From Phoronis australis (lineage: Eukaryota; Phoronida; Phoronidae), in the NCBI GenBank assembly GCA_002633005.1, contig NMRA01000336.1:304301-366300 (forward strand): DNA of 62,000 nt, given 5' to 3'. How positions within the stretch are numbered: position 1 is the stretch's first letter; every line of letters begins with the position of its first letter. Of this stretch, positions 49,066 through 60,000 are shown piece after piece. A program made the position numbers and the translations under genes. The notes beneath the pieces were generated by a model. It saw only the letters and a list, made by a program, of their open reading frames with translations, was not told the origin of the DNA and searched no databases.

Positions 49066-49559
49066 TTGTGCGGGGATCGTTTGCTTTACATTAGGTATGA
49101 AGTTCACTGAAACAAAATGTCAATGCAATAGTGTCGAGGACTCATTTATTAAGTGTTTGAACATCCTAAGAGGACATCATCGTGTAATCAATATTGAATG
49201 CAAATGAGTTTGCGAGTTTGCAATGACTGCAGCCTTGGAAAACAGTGAATGTGATGTCAGTGTTCACCAATTCAGTTAATATGTACATGAACTCTACAAC
49301 TGTCTTTGATTGCCCAGGTTATGGATGCAAGATTTTCCATACCCTTTTGCCCTTAATTTCTCTACTGCTGTTGATTTTGTAGTACTATTTAATGGGCAAT
49401 TTCGACACTCAGTTCAATAAAGCTAAGAACAGTGAAAGCACCATATGGCCAATCATTTGAAATGAAATATTGAACTGAATGATAACTTGTTTCACGATGT
49501 CCGTCATGGTAAATAAGGACTTTTCGAATTCAACAAAATACTAAAAAAACAGTGCAGGT
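49066..49559 (+). other. Intergenic sequence without recognised features
   Basis: Nothing recognised. Confidence 0.45.
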
Positions 49560-51060
49560 GGTCTGTCATTTGCAGTGTATAAGACGTGCGCAGGCCTCAT
49601 GGTTGGGCCCATTGCACAAAACACCTGAGCAAAAGCACGAGAGCCCAATTATGGTTCCTCGTGAAGAAAGTTTTCAAGTCTGCCAGTCTCCTTTAGGAAA
49701 ATGGACAGACGTTTCCATTTGTTGCCATGCACTATATGTTTTAGGCATGTAACAGTGCCATCCAGTAGGTTGCTCCTTAGCCTATAAAAAGCTGGGCAAG
49801 ACTCTACCAGGTGTTTAGGAGATTCTACGTTAGTACCACTCTCTGGACACTAAGGGCTCCCCATATGCCCAGTAATGTGTCTGTGTCGGGCTAGGTTGCA
49901 GTGGCCCGTTAAAGTTTGAATAACGTGTCTTCTACCCAATCTGTCTAGACTCAGAAGCTTTTTGAACCTTTTGGTTCGATCACGTTGGGAAAATTCTCCT
50001 TGGTCTCTCTGCAGAAGTTAAGTGATGCCCACTGGGCTTCTGACTGGGTATGTACCCAGTTGCGTATACTCATCCTGCAACATCCGTAAGATACCGGGAT
50101 AGTAGGTTCAGGCACAAAATGCAGAACGCTTGCTCATATCTTTGCAAGTCTGTCTGCATTCTCATTGCCATCAATTCCCACATGGGCCTTGACCCAGCGT
50201 ATATTGACGGTTCTTTCAATTGCAAGCTTGTTAAGCTCATTAATGCAAGCATTAATACAACAAGAGTTGACCCTTAGTTTCTTTAGGGCTTTTATTGCTG
50301 CCTGGCTATCTGAAAAGGTGGTTATTGGCCGATTGCCATGCTCAGTGTTATATTGTTGTGCCAGTTGAGCAGCTCTATTAATTGCAGTGATCTCAGCCTG
50401 AAACACCGTGGCAAGATTGCATAGTGATACCCAGTTTTCTGCATCTGCAACAGGAAGGCTTGGAAAGTAGATCCCAGCACCTGTCTGGCCATTTTCCAGT
50501 TTAGAGCCGTCCGTATAACAAAGCACCTCATTCTTGTGTTCTGCGGTAGGCCATCCATCGCCAATTTCCGTGAAGAAATTGTTTGTATGATTTAAAGCTG
50601 TGACCTGGACATCACCTAAGGTATGTTCCATAGTTGCCCAGTCTTGGCCATTAGCTTATTGTAAACATTCCTGTGGCTTCTGTGTGCAACGGAGTCGGGG
50701 ATTTTAGCTTTCACCCACTGACCATTGTATCTGAGACGAAGTGCAGCACATGCAGCTTCACCCTCAAGGTATATGTACAATGGTTGCAAACCGATTAGCA
50801 TTTCTAGGGCTGCAGAAGGCGTTTCTGGAAAGCAGAGGTTATGCACAGACAAGCTAGAGGTTGCAGCTGCCTAAGTTTCTTGATAATTGTAATCTGTTTT
50901 AATGCTGTTACCCATATCGATGCAGCATAGGACATTATAGGTCGGATAACAGCAGTATAAATCCAGAACATAATCTTGGGAGATATTCCCCAAGTTTTAC
51001 CCACTGCACGACTGCATCTCACCAATGCAGATTTAGCTTTTGAGATTTTTTCTGTAAATA
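49560..51060 (-). pseudogene. LINE with RNase H (I/R1-like clade), 3' part
   Basis: The minus strand encodes the reverse-transcriptase thumb (GKTWGISPKIMFWIYTAVIR, PIMSYAASIWV, LRQLQPLACLCITSAF), then after a frameshift PSAALEMLIGLQPLYIYLEG, then RNase H (LCYTDGSKLENGQTGAGIYF, FQAEITAINRAAQLAQ, TTFSDSQAAIKALKKLRVN, IRWVKAHVGIDGNENADRLA, with D-E-D-D residues present), and a C-terminal zinc-knuckle region (GHCNLARHRHITGHMG, PKHLVESCPAFY). The RNase H frame (50134-50631) is fully open. RNase H is typical of I/R1/LOA-type LINEs, unlike the other LINEs in the window. Confidence 0.85.
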
Positions 51061-51171
51061 CTACGTGTAGTTACATATAATGCAATCTTTGCACTTGAAA
51101 ACTGTATTGTTTATTAATAATGATTTATTTATCCAATCAGATGCTTCGTAACATAAACATACACAAACACA

Positions 51172-51418
51172 TTCCGATATGCAGAATTGATTAAACACAC
51201 AACACTTTTCGTCATTCATATGTTTGGAACAAAACTACACTCAATGGAACATTGATGAAGTAACTGACCAAGAGACATGATTAAAAGGTATACAATATTT
51301 CAAAACATACTTGTTTAATTCTTAGGTGGAAATAAAATGACGCAGCTAGTAATGCCACCACAGAGCATAAGCTGGAAACATACACAGTGGGACAGGGCAG
51401 GTGTGAAATACTGCAAAG
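51172..51418 (-). repeat. Long inverted repeat, left arm
   Basis: Reverse complement of 51816-51896 plus 53376-53552: CCGATATGCAG end, AGTTACTTCATCA-type, CAAACATACTTGTTTAATTC and GAGCATAAGCTGGAAACATA blocks. This arm is uninterrupted, so it shows the target as it was before the Helentron-like insertion in the other arm. The central spacer is about 51419-51815. Confidence 0.75.
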
Positions 51419-51815
51419 AATCACAAATGAAGAGTGGGTTACAAGAAAGTCACACAAACAAGTGTAACGCGACCCTGTTTGCTGCTCTGTCAAAACAGGC
51501 TTCTCAAATGCAATCAATAGGGCTCCAATACTTTCAATTGCAGCACATCGTACTCTACGTACCGAATTGACGTGTTTTCAACGATTTCTTGACGGATGAT
51601 TTTACGTTTCTGACATTGCTGAAAATGATCTTAGATGCCGCCATTTTGAAGATGCATAGATAACCGACTAGAAAGACTGCAAACCGTTTGACCAATGTAA
51701 CATAGACATATGAACAAAGACATTTGTTCATAGGGCATATAAACTTATAAACATAACTACACTGGGCAACGGTGCAAACTTTCCGTTTAGAAATGTTATT
51801 TTTGAGGACCAAGTT
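51419..51815. other. Spacer between long inverted-repeat arms
   Basis: About 400 bp with no recognised coding content. Confidence 0.4.
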
Positions 51816-53552
51816 GCAGTATTTTACACCCACTGGTCCCACTGTGCATGTCTCCAGCTTATGCTCTGTGATGGCATTACACTGTGTCATTTTATTATGC
51901 GCCCACATACTTATATGTGGACGCATTATGCTGTCATCTCCGTCCGTCCGGGCGGCGTCTGTCCGACGTCCAGCGTCCGCTGCTTTATCTCCAAAACCCT
52001 TTGACATACGTTCATGAAATTTGGCACATATGTTCCATTCACGAATGGGACGGCATGTGCGAACTTTGGACGGATCCGACTACCGGTGTGCCCCCTAGTG
52101 GCAATTTTAGTTTTTTACGCTTTGTATCTTCAAAAGTCGTGAACAGATTTTCATGAAATTTAGTATGTAGGCACCTATTAATGAGATGAGGCTATCCTCC
52201 CGTTTTCAGATGGATTCGACATAGTTTGCGCCACCTAGTGGCCATTTTTAGTGTTTTCGAGTCTGTTTTTGTGCGTCCACCCCTCTATCAACCAAACCGC
52301 TCAAAGGATGATTGTGAAAATTGGCATGTATATGCTTACTACATAGAGGACGATTGACAATGATTTTCCGACGATTTCGTTTACTGTGGCGCCTCCTAGT
52401 GGCAGTTTTTTTGCGCCTATGGCTGTATCTCCTAAACCGTTCGCAGTATCTTCACGAAATTGTGTAAGTATATTTATATGATGTTAACAACAGAAGATGA
52501 CAACTTTTGGACGGATCCGACTACTGGTGTGCCCCTTAGGGTCAATTTTAGTTTTTTACGCTTACCTTTGTATCTTCAAAAGTCCTGAGCGGATTTTCAT
52601 GAAATTTGGTATGTAGGCACCCATTAGTGAGATGACGCTATCCTCCCGTTTTCAGATGGATTCGACCTAGTTTGCGACACCCAGTGGCCATTTTTACTGT
52701 TTTTTGGCGTCCACCCCTCTATCAACCAAACCGCTCTAAGTATGATTGTGAAAATTGGCATGTATGTTCTTACTATGAAGAGGACGGTTGACGCTGAATT
52801 TCCCCATGACTTTGATTATTGTGGCGCCTCCTAGTGGCAGTTTTTTTGCGCCCATGGCTGTATCTCCCAAACCGTTTGCAGGATCTTTACTAAATTATGC
52901 AAATGTATTTATGTGTTGACAACGGACGATGACGACTTTAGAATGATTCTGACTACCGGTATGCCTCTAGTGGCAATTTTAGTATTTTACATTGACCTCT
53001 GTATTTTCATAAGTCTTCAGGTGTATACTTTGTGTTACTTCGCGACTATGAAGGAAAACTTCCAAGTAGAAATTTGTTTCTGGCATTCTAATGCAGTGCT
53101 AATCTCATATGTTGGTAAATTTGTTTTTTTGATTCTATGTTTCTGTGGTGCTTTAAGCAACTAATGTATAGGATGTGCTTATATTATGAAGATCACTCAC
53201 ATTTTGCTCCTAGCCTATTGAGGAGACAATGACCATGCCTTTCCATTTTGCAAAGTACAACATACTACATATATGCCCTCTACTGGCCACTTTATGGTAC
53301 CAATAAACAACCCTAGAAGGATACCGTATACGGTGCAATTGTGGGCACGTTTCAACGCTCTGCGTTGCTCTTGTTTCCACTTGAGAATAAAACAAGTATG
53401 TTTCAAAATATCTTATACCTTTTAATCATGTCTCTTTGTCAGTTACTTCATCACTGTTCGATTAAGTGTAGTTTTGTTCTGAACATATGAATGAAAGAGA
53501 ATAAAGACTGTCAATAACGAAAAGTGTTGTGTGTGTAATCAACTCTTCATAT
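51816..53552 (+). repeat. Long inverted repeat, right arm, split by a Helentron-like element
   Basis: Arm sequence is 51816-51896 and 53376-53552; the middle is the insertion 51897-53375. A further ~20 bp insertion (near 53500) distinguishes it from the left arm. The outer end is CATATCGGA. Confidence 0.7.
51897..53375 (+). mobile_element. Complete Helentron-like (HINE-type) element, 1.48 kb
   Basis: Left end ATGCGCCCACATA with a TATGTGGACGCATTATG partner, right end GTGGGCACGTTT, hairpin CAACGCTCTGCGTTG (53353-53367) and CTCTTG. Inside, boxes at 52095, 52235, 52396, 52535, 52681, 52831 and 52966 (mean about 145 bp). Comparison with the uninterrupted left arm puts the insertion inside a T-run (CATTTTATT / TTTCCAC). 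No coding capacity; it would depend on a Rep/helicase from an autonomous element. Confidence 0.8.
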
Positions 53553-54825
53553 CGGAAAACTTGCTCCCGAAGTACAGCGAAACACATTGTGAGTGGTGAC
53601 TTGGTTCATCCATCGTCACACCATGAGGTCGCTGCTGAGCGAAGGAACTTGATAATAAAATTCTCATCAAATCGGTCATGGGGAATAACTTTATTCCCTC
53701 CATGCTAGTTGCCAAGCAGCTTTGTGAAATTAATGACATCGCCAATTTCCTTGTTTAGAAATTTAGTTATCAGTTATTACATTCTTTCGCATTTTGAACA
53801 CAATAGGCTTATTTCCATTAGTATGTAATGCCTGATGTGTAATGTATTTCTATGTCTTAACTGCGTAAGAAGTAATAGTAAGTACTATTTCCATTTATCC
53901 GTAATGCACGAGGCATGAATGCATAATCCATGCACTGTTGATTGAGCACGCATAACCAAGCGGGATTTCATTCTCATTGCATCATCAACGGAGTTTCTTA
54001 AATTGAAACTAGCAAGAAATACATTACAGTGGCAATTTAGCGAGTGGAGTGTCAACACCGCAGTCCCTACCCTCCAGTCTTGGTAAGCAATTGACGTGTG
54101 TTTCCCAAAAATAAAACTTCAACTATATGCAACAGTGTTGTGCATTCTGACTATGTCATTCACATACACGTGCTGTCTCACCTGCACAGGTAGTCTACTG
54201 GCACACCTCAGGTATTTTCGTAGCCTCAAATGATGCCTTAGAGATGATTTGTATCAGCAAGTCATGTGACTATCGAAATGGACTATGCCATCGAATATGC
54301 TGGAAAACCTGTGATAAGAGGCTTACACAAGAGTTAACAGTATTACAGAAGGCAGGTGTAAGGATAAAAATGATGCCACTTACAACTTCTGAGACCTGTT
54401 GGGCTAAATCCATGAATTAAACCCTCTCTAAGCAATCTTAGTTGAAGTTTGCACATAATATGGAGATATGAAACATCCCCTGGGGATAATTTGAGGCTAC
54501 AAAAATGGCCAAGATGTTCCGGATAATGCTAGCCCTCAGGCAGAGAAAGAGGTAACATTACCCCACCCATGCGTAAACACCTTACCGTGAACTGTGTGAC
54601 TGGATAAATAATCATTAGCAGTGTTTAAGTTAAATAACCCATAAGTTGTATAATAGTGTATTATTTAACTTAAATAATGCTTTATTCACAATATAACATC
54701 AAATAGCTTATAAATCATATCAATGTGTTTAATGAAGATAAATTTCTACAAGTGTTCCTTCCCAAATTACATACCATTGCATTTCATAAATAGTTTCTTA
54801 TTGATACATCATTGTAATTTATTAG
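53553..54825 (+). other. Intergenic sequence without recognised features
   Basis: Between the SABATH and FBXL genes; no repeat or gene recognised. Confidence 0.45.
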
Positions 54826-54916
54826 CACTAGAGCATTTGGAAGAAAAGTCTACGATTTGGCAGACAAATGCAGAAAATCAAGTACAGACAAGACCGTCAC
54901 AAAAGCTTTACGCCAG
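54826..54916 (+). other. Exon-like block of unknown gene (weak)
   Basis: An acceptor-like TAATTTATTAG precedes and a donor CGCCAG|GTAAAA follows a 91 bp stretch. One frame reads TRAFGRKVYDLADKCRKSST and then DKTVTKALRQ, which looks like a helical, basic protein segment. A 36 bp block with good splice borders lies at 55172-55207 but does not join in frame without a stop. No partner exon is identified; it may be chance. Confidence 0.15.
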
Positions 54917-55742
54917 GTAAAAAATAAACAGTTTTGTTTATCATAGGACTCATCTTGGGGATGCATTTTTTATTTTTTATTTAATGATGTCACAGGGAGT
55001 TCGTGTCACAGACCCTCACAGCAAAATCTGCCTTATGGGCCTGAAAGACTTATTATCGTATCAAATACTTGGACATTGGCCTCGTTGCAAGCTAACGAAT
55101 TCCTGAAGTGTCATTTGAAGTAATGAAAAAATAAAATACAGTTGTCATGAAGCAGTTTCCCATTTCCAGGTTTGAGAACCTTGCAGCCCAGTGCATACTT
55201 TACAGGTGAGAATCTCGTCATACATTACAAGCCATGTATTACAAAGGAAGCAAGTGATCACACTAGCTTCCATAGTGAGGTTTTTGTGCCTATGATATGA
55301 TTAGCAGTTCTTGAATGTGCCTTAAGGGCACGCTATCTGGAGATTGATAAATTTTCGTAGTCTGTCCGAGTACTTTCAGGTTCTGCAAATCTGTTTCACT
55401 GAATTACAAACATTATTGAATTAGATGAAAAAATGGACACTGAACATTTTTAGGAATGGGTGGGGATGATAAGCACATTTACTTTTTTTAGGTGACCTTG
55501 CCGCGATTTTATGATTTAAAAATATTTTCTGCAAGTCATGTGAAAGAGCATATGTTTTCCAGTCACCTGTTCAGATGCACAATGTTCACAATTGCCCAGC
55601 TTAAGCCTCTAGCTTTTGCCACATGCAAATTAAGGTCTCCTGTAATATACACAAACAGAAATCCTCTTTGTCTCAAATAAAATGTTCATATCACATACAG
55701 CCAATCAACAAATTGCACATAAGACATCCTCTCCATCATGCG
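54917..55742 (+). other. Probable FBXL 3' UTR and intergenic sequence
   Basis: TTTATT (AATAAA on the minus strand) at 54969-54974 and 54976-54981, about 770 bp past the FBXL stop, are the first candidate poly(A) signals for that gene. A block near 55250-55310 resembles 26720-26790 (GATCACACTAGCTTC). Confidence 0.35.
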
Positions 55743-55850
55743 TCAAAGTATTACACAACATCGACAATATCGCTGTCGTCCACCACCAACCGAGGGGGGA
55801 GGAGTGACTGGTGCAAAGTACGCGTGGACTTTGATACTGGGTAAGTGGTT
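55743..55850 (-). CDS. FBXL20: FBXL2/20-like terminal exon
   Basis: Acceptor CTTTTTGTTTCAG before AACCAC; 35 codons and TGA. Encodes NHLPSIKVHAYFAPVTPPPS, then the VGG and CRCCVIL end. Confidence 0.92.
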   Translation of the reverse strand, partial: NHLPSIKVHAYFAPVTPPPSVGGGRQRYCRCCVIL

Positions 55851-58800
55851 CTGAAACAAAAAGGAAGCCAGTTGAATACTTGCAAAGATACTGAGAAGTT
55901 GGTGAACAATGGCATGTTGTGAAATTGCACAATAATGCATAAAAATAGCGTGTATCCATCAAGAAACATTACTGTAAGATGAAGGTTTTTGTTAATGGTA
56001 GCAAGTGGAACGAATTGACGCTGAAAAATAACTCTGTAGCCTGTGGTGTAGGACAAGTACTAATGCATCAGCCTCGGCCCACAGGCAATTGAAGCGCACC
56101 TGATGCAGGAAAAGTGTTTGGATCCATGCAACTGACAACGGGACAGGAGGGTGACAAACTTCATTTCAATGAAATGTTGCATTGAAAATTTTGCTAAGAC
56201 GATGTCAGTATCCAATTCTAATAAAAAATCCTAACATAGTGAGACAGACTGTATAGATGGGGCTGCAAGAGCGAATTTTTGGACGGATCTGACAATCGTT
56301 TGCCTCTGCATTTTCGGTGTTTCTTAATGGATTTTTATGAAACTTGGCAAATAGGCATCTATTAGGAAGATGACGTCATCTTCATGCTTTCAAAACATGG
56401 TAAATGGATTTGTCATACTTTGCACCTCTATTTTCGAGTCTTAATATTAAAGAGGTGATGACATCTTTCTGTTGTCAAAAGGATTTGACATAGTGCATGC
56501 CACCTGGTGGCCGTTTTTAATATTTTTGAGTCTGTTTTTGGCCTCCATCTTTCTGTTGCGTAAACCACTCTTTGGATGATTTTGAAAATTGACATATTCT
56601 CCCTGAAAAGAGGACATGTGACGATGATTTTTGGACAGCGCCGACTACTGTGGTGCCTCCTAGTGGCAGTTTTGTTTCACTGCGTCAGTGGCTGGATCTC
56701 CTAAACCTTCTGTAGGATCTTTGTCAAATTTGGCAAGTGTATTTGTATGAATTGACCTATCGCAAGCTCCGCCCCTATGCGAAAAGTCACATGATACCCG
56801 ACATTGGAACGAGATGTCAGAGGCAAATACACTGTCGCTAAACGACCTTCCTGGTGGAATCGATGAGTGTTTTTGCACAATTTGAAAACGCGTCAACAGA
56901 GACAAGGGGCGATGCTTTTCAACAGTGAATCGTACGTTCATGATATGGGAATTTGTAAAGGTGACGATGAAAAAATAAGTGCTCGAGGAGCCAGCGAAAA
57001 TCCGAAGAACCCCTCGGCCTCGGGGCCACCTTCACCTGACAAATGACAAGGCCACTGATACGATATGTTCATGTAAAGCTGGGTATGTACCTTAAAGTCG
57101 AATTATCTATACGATTCCATAGATTTCATGATCTTTTGAATAAAATTAGTGAAGATTCACCGATATTTTTATTCTGTCGTCTGCTAAATTTCGCCAAATG
57201 AAAAGTAGGTCACAACTCAGTGGTGGGACTCCTGGAGTAAAGTAGGATAGATTACAGACAACACATGCACTACAGTCTCTGACTAGGTCGACTCGATAGC
57301 ACTGTCTACGCTTTTCTAATCTTGTAACGAAATATTTTGATAAAAAATTCAGGTTAATAGCTCAGGTACCCACTCATCTCGTCCTGGGCAAACAGTTAGC
57401 TCCGGTAGGTCTGGGGCTGTGTCGAAGTAAAATTAATGTCTGGAATTCAGTGGAAGATCTAGGATACCACAGGGGGGGCCAACATATGTTGCCTCGTGGA
57501 ATTGGGCAAAGTGCGATTGTATGTGCACAGGCGGCACGAAAGTTGCAGGGGCCAGGGATGTAGACCGTTGGACCTTCTGTTCGGTGGACTAAAAAAACCG
57601 GAACACGACTCTGCCGCGATCTGGGGTCTAAGCCCCCCTCTTCCGCTACGGGTCCTAGTTACTGAACTCAATATTTCCTCACACTCTTGCTGTTCCATTT
57701 TGCTTGCGGCAACCAAGGGGGGTCGGGGCCCCTGCCCCCCCTAAATCCGCCTATGGAGCCCCCCCCAAATCCGCCGATGGAATTGTCTGTTTGCACCATG
57801 AAGACATTTAAATTAGGCCTACCTTCTTATGAACTTGGCATTTTTTTGTAGTTTCATTCCATAAAGGTAGCTTTCATTTAGTTTTGAAGGTAGCATGATC
57901 ACTAAGTCATGGTATGGTTACAAAAGATTACAAGTCTGCTGTGGTAGTTGCAAAAATTTACAAAAATAACTCAAATTCTTTTTTAAAGCTTCATAAATCT
58001 AAATATCATTTTTGAACAACTTCAAAATGAGCTCTCTCTAACTCTACAGACATAGTGTATACTAGAGATACACGTCAAAAAGTAATTCCACAATTAATTT
58101 TTAGTGAAAACAGCTCGACCAAGGCTTTGAGTTCCGGCAGTAATCCAGTGCCCTTCCCTGTGCCGATCGAATCTCTGAATTTTGACTGGGAGAGAAGTTC
58201 AGTTGAACGCCAGCTTACTGTTCATAAATAACAAAAATGTACCTCTGATACGAAACAAAATAATGTCCATTATGTTGAAATAAATAAAAAAACATGAAAG
58301 TGCTCTGAGGAGCGACACTTGGCGAAATTAACCTAGTGGCAAATTCCTTTCTTCCCATCTGGAGCTGTTTCTCCGTCCTGGATATTTGTGAAAATTAGCG
58401 AGTGCATTTCTATGAACATGACAACAAATGTAGTTTAGACATATCTGACTACCACTGTGCCTCCATTTTTACGGACTTGTCAGATATGTTTCTGTTGAGG
58501 AGAGCATTGCTGAGGCTATGGACTCGTTGGAGGCTACTTTAAGTTTACTACCATTGCTCTATTCAGTGGGAATGTTTAAAATAATAATCATCCTTGTATC
58601 TGCACTATATGCGATGCAAACAGTTGGTACATATCACTCCACAGTTGCCTGCCTGAAATTCGCTGAAACCAAAGTAGGTAACAAATGACCACTATGGGGT
58701 GCACAGTAGTGGAATTTGTCACATAATCAATGTCAGCTGCCATCTCCTCATCAGGAACACATCTGCCAATTTTCATGTTCCTTTGAGAGATCAGCCGAAC

Positions 58801-60000
58801 GGACTCAAAAATAATAAAAATCGTCCCTAAGCGGATCACAATTTGTTGAATCTTGTTTGAAAATGATCGGCCATAGTCGTTACCTTAACAGAAGCCATAT
58901 TTGCCAGATTTTATGAAAATAAATCAAAGAAATCAGAACATACAGAAGCACATGTGGAACAGTAAAATTGCCACTAGAGGTTACAGCAGCAGTCATATGG
59001 ATCTGAAACTCTTCATCAGTCATCAGCTTTATAGGAAGATGTTTGCCAAATCTCACTGAGATCCTTTCAGGTATTGCAGATATGCAGCAGCAGACGCCAG
59101 AATGTTGGAAGTACTGGATGCCCAGACACAGATGACAGTAATATGCACTCGCATATATACATGTGGGCACAACTGGATATTGGTTTTACAACCAAGAAAC
59201 ATATTTTTGAGATTAACTTTGATCAGAGCAACAAAACAACAAAATCCGTGAAAGTTTTTGTAATTTTACTATCATTTTATCATTATTGTATGCAATGCAT
59301 TTACTGAAATCAAGGCTGCTGACTTTACAAACTAAGTAGCCAGCTCCTTCACTTTGATGGTTATAGAGTACTTGAGTGTGACTGCAGGGGTTCTTATTCC
59401 CTGTTGAGTCTGCTTTGGGTGTTTTTTTTTTTCGTAATGAAAGATTATGATTCGTCTTGAAGAATTCCGTTCGAATCTGGATTGCCCGTCCAGCAAATTT
59501 AAGCTTTGTAAATGTAATGACCTGGAGACACCAAAAACTTCATGTTACCTTCCAATCAATGTTTTGCGCAACCCTGCCGTTGTTTGCAATGTCAGATCCG
59601 GTGATCCTTGAGTTTTGTTAATTTTCTCCCCCCTCCCCACAGCTGACAAGTTTTCAACAGCTGTGAAGTCATTTTTTGAGGATTGAAAATTGTTCCCCTT
59701 AAATTTAGACCCCACTGAAAAATGATTTTTTTTTCTTAAGTTCAAACTTTAATGGTGCACCAGCCCCAGAGAACACACAGACCATACCCTTAACCTCCTA
59801 ATGCCTGCTCTGGTGATTAGCTGACAATCATATAGCTCTATCCTCTCCAAGCCTTGACAGTGCATCAAGTGATCCAGTGAGGCATCTGTGATCAGTGGGC
59901 AGTTGTCTAGCTCCAGGACGGACAAGTGTTCCGTGGCACAGCCGCTGGTACCCAAATGTCGGATTCCTTCATCCGTTATCAGCTCACAGTGAGATAAGCT
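55743..60000 (-). CDS. FBXL20: FBXL2/FBXL20-like F-box and leucine-rich-repeat protein, last two exons
   Basis: Join of 60000-59788 and 55850-55743 (minus strand), phase 0 junction, intron 3937 bp. FBXL2/20 proteins are substrate receptors of SCF (SKP1-CUL1-F-box) ubiquitin ligases. The visible 106 residues hold the last cysteine-type LRRs, LSHCELITDEGIRHLGTSGC, VLELDNCPLITDASLDHL and IELYDCQLITRAGIRRL, and the conserved tail LPSIKVHAYFAPVTPPPSVG followed by GGRQRYCRCCVIL. The final CVIL is a geranylgeranylation-type CaaX box, identical to that of human FBXL2 and conservative to CIIL of FBXL20, implying membrane anchoring. The F-box and first LRRs lie beyond 62000. One invertebrate gene probably stands for both vertebrate paralogues. 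Near-identity to vertebrate protein means strong constraint. Confidence 0.92.
56245..56760 (+). repeat. Helentron-like repeat fragment
   Basis: Diverged units: ATTTTTGGACGGATCTGAC, CCACCTGGTGGCCGTTTTT, GTGGTGCCTCCTAGTGGCAG, then AGTGTATTTGTATGA. Both ends are missing. Confidence 0.65.
57448..57779 (+). mobile_element. hAT-like MITE, 332 bp
   Basis: Starts CAGTGGAAGATCTAGGATA, ends AAATCCGCCGATG. It is flanked by exact 5 bp repeats GAATT (57443-57447, 57780-57784). Shares interior blocks with 32808-33094 and 33195-33510. The right end is doubled (AAATCCGCCTATGG then AAATCCGCCGATGG). Confidence 0.82.
58330..58480 (+). repeat. Helentron-like repeat scrap
   Basis: ACCTAGTGGCAAATTCCTT, TTAGCGAGTGCATTTCTATG and ACATATCTGACTACCACTGT recall one diverged unit. 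Confidence 0.4.
59788..60000 (-). CDS. FBXL20: FBXL2/20-like penultimate exon
   Basis: 71 codons in phase 0. Acceptor CTGTGTCTGTCTAG, donor TTAAGG|GTATGG. Covers the last three LRRs. Its upstream neighbour exon is not found in the remaining 2 kb of the window. Confidence 0.9.

Larger units (their letters stand above)
55851..59787 (-). other. Last intron of the FBXL gene
   Basis: GT-AG intron of 3937 bp. It holds a Helentron-like fragment (56245-56760), a hAT-like MITE (57448-57779) and a Helentron-like scrap (58330-58480); the rest is unique AT-rich sequence. Confidence 0.85.

Noticed and set aside
54826-54916. Possible + strand exon (TRAFGRKVYDLADKC...) between the two genes
   Set aside because: Splice-like borders only; the next candidate block introduces a stop and no family is recognised. 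Listed as a weak feature, not as a gene.
57496-57744. 82-codon plus frame and 85-codon minus frame
   Set aside because: Both lie inside a MITE (57448-57779); similar frames in the MITE at 32808 show that they are by-products of GC-rich repeat sequence.
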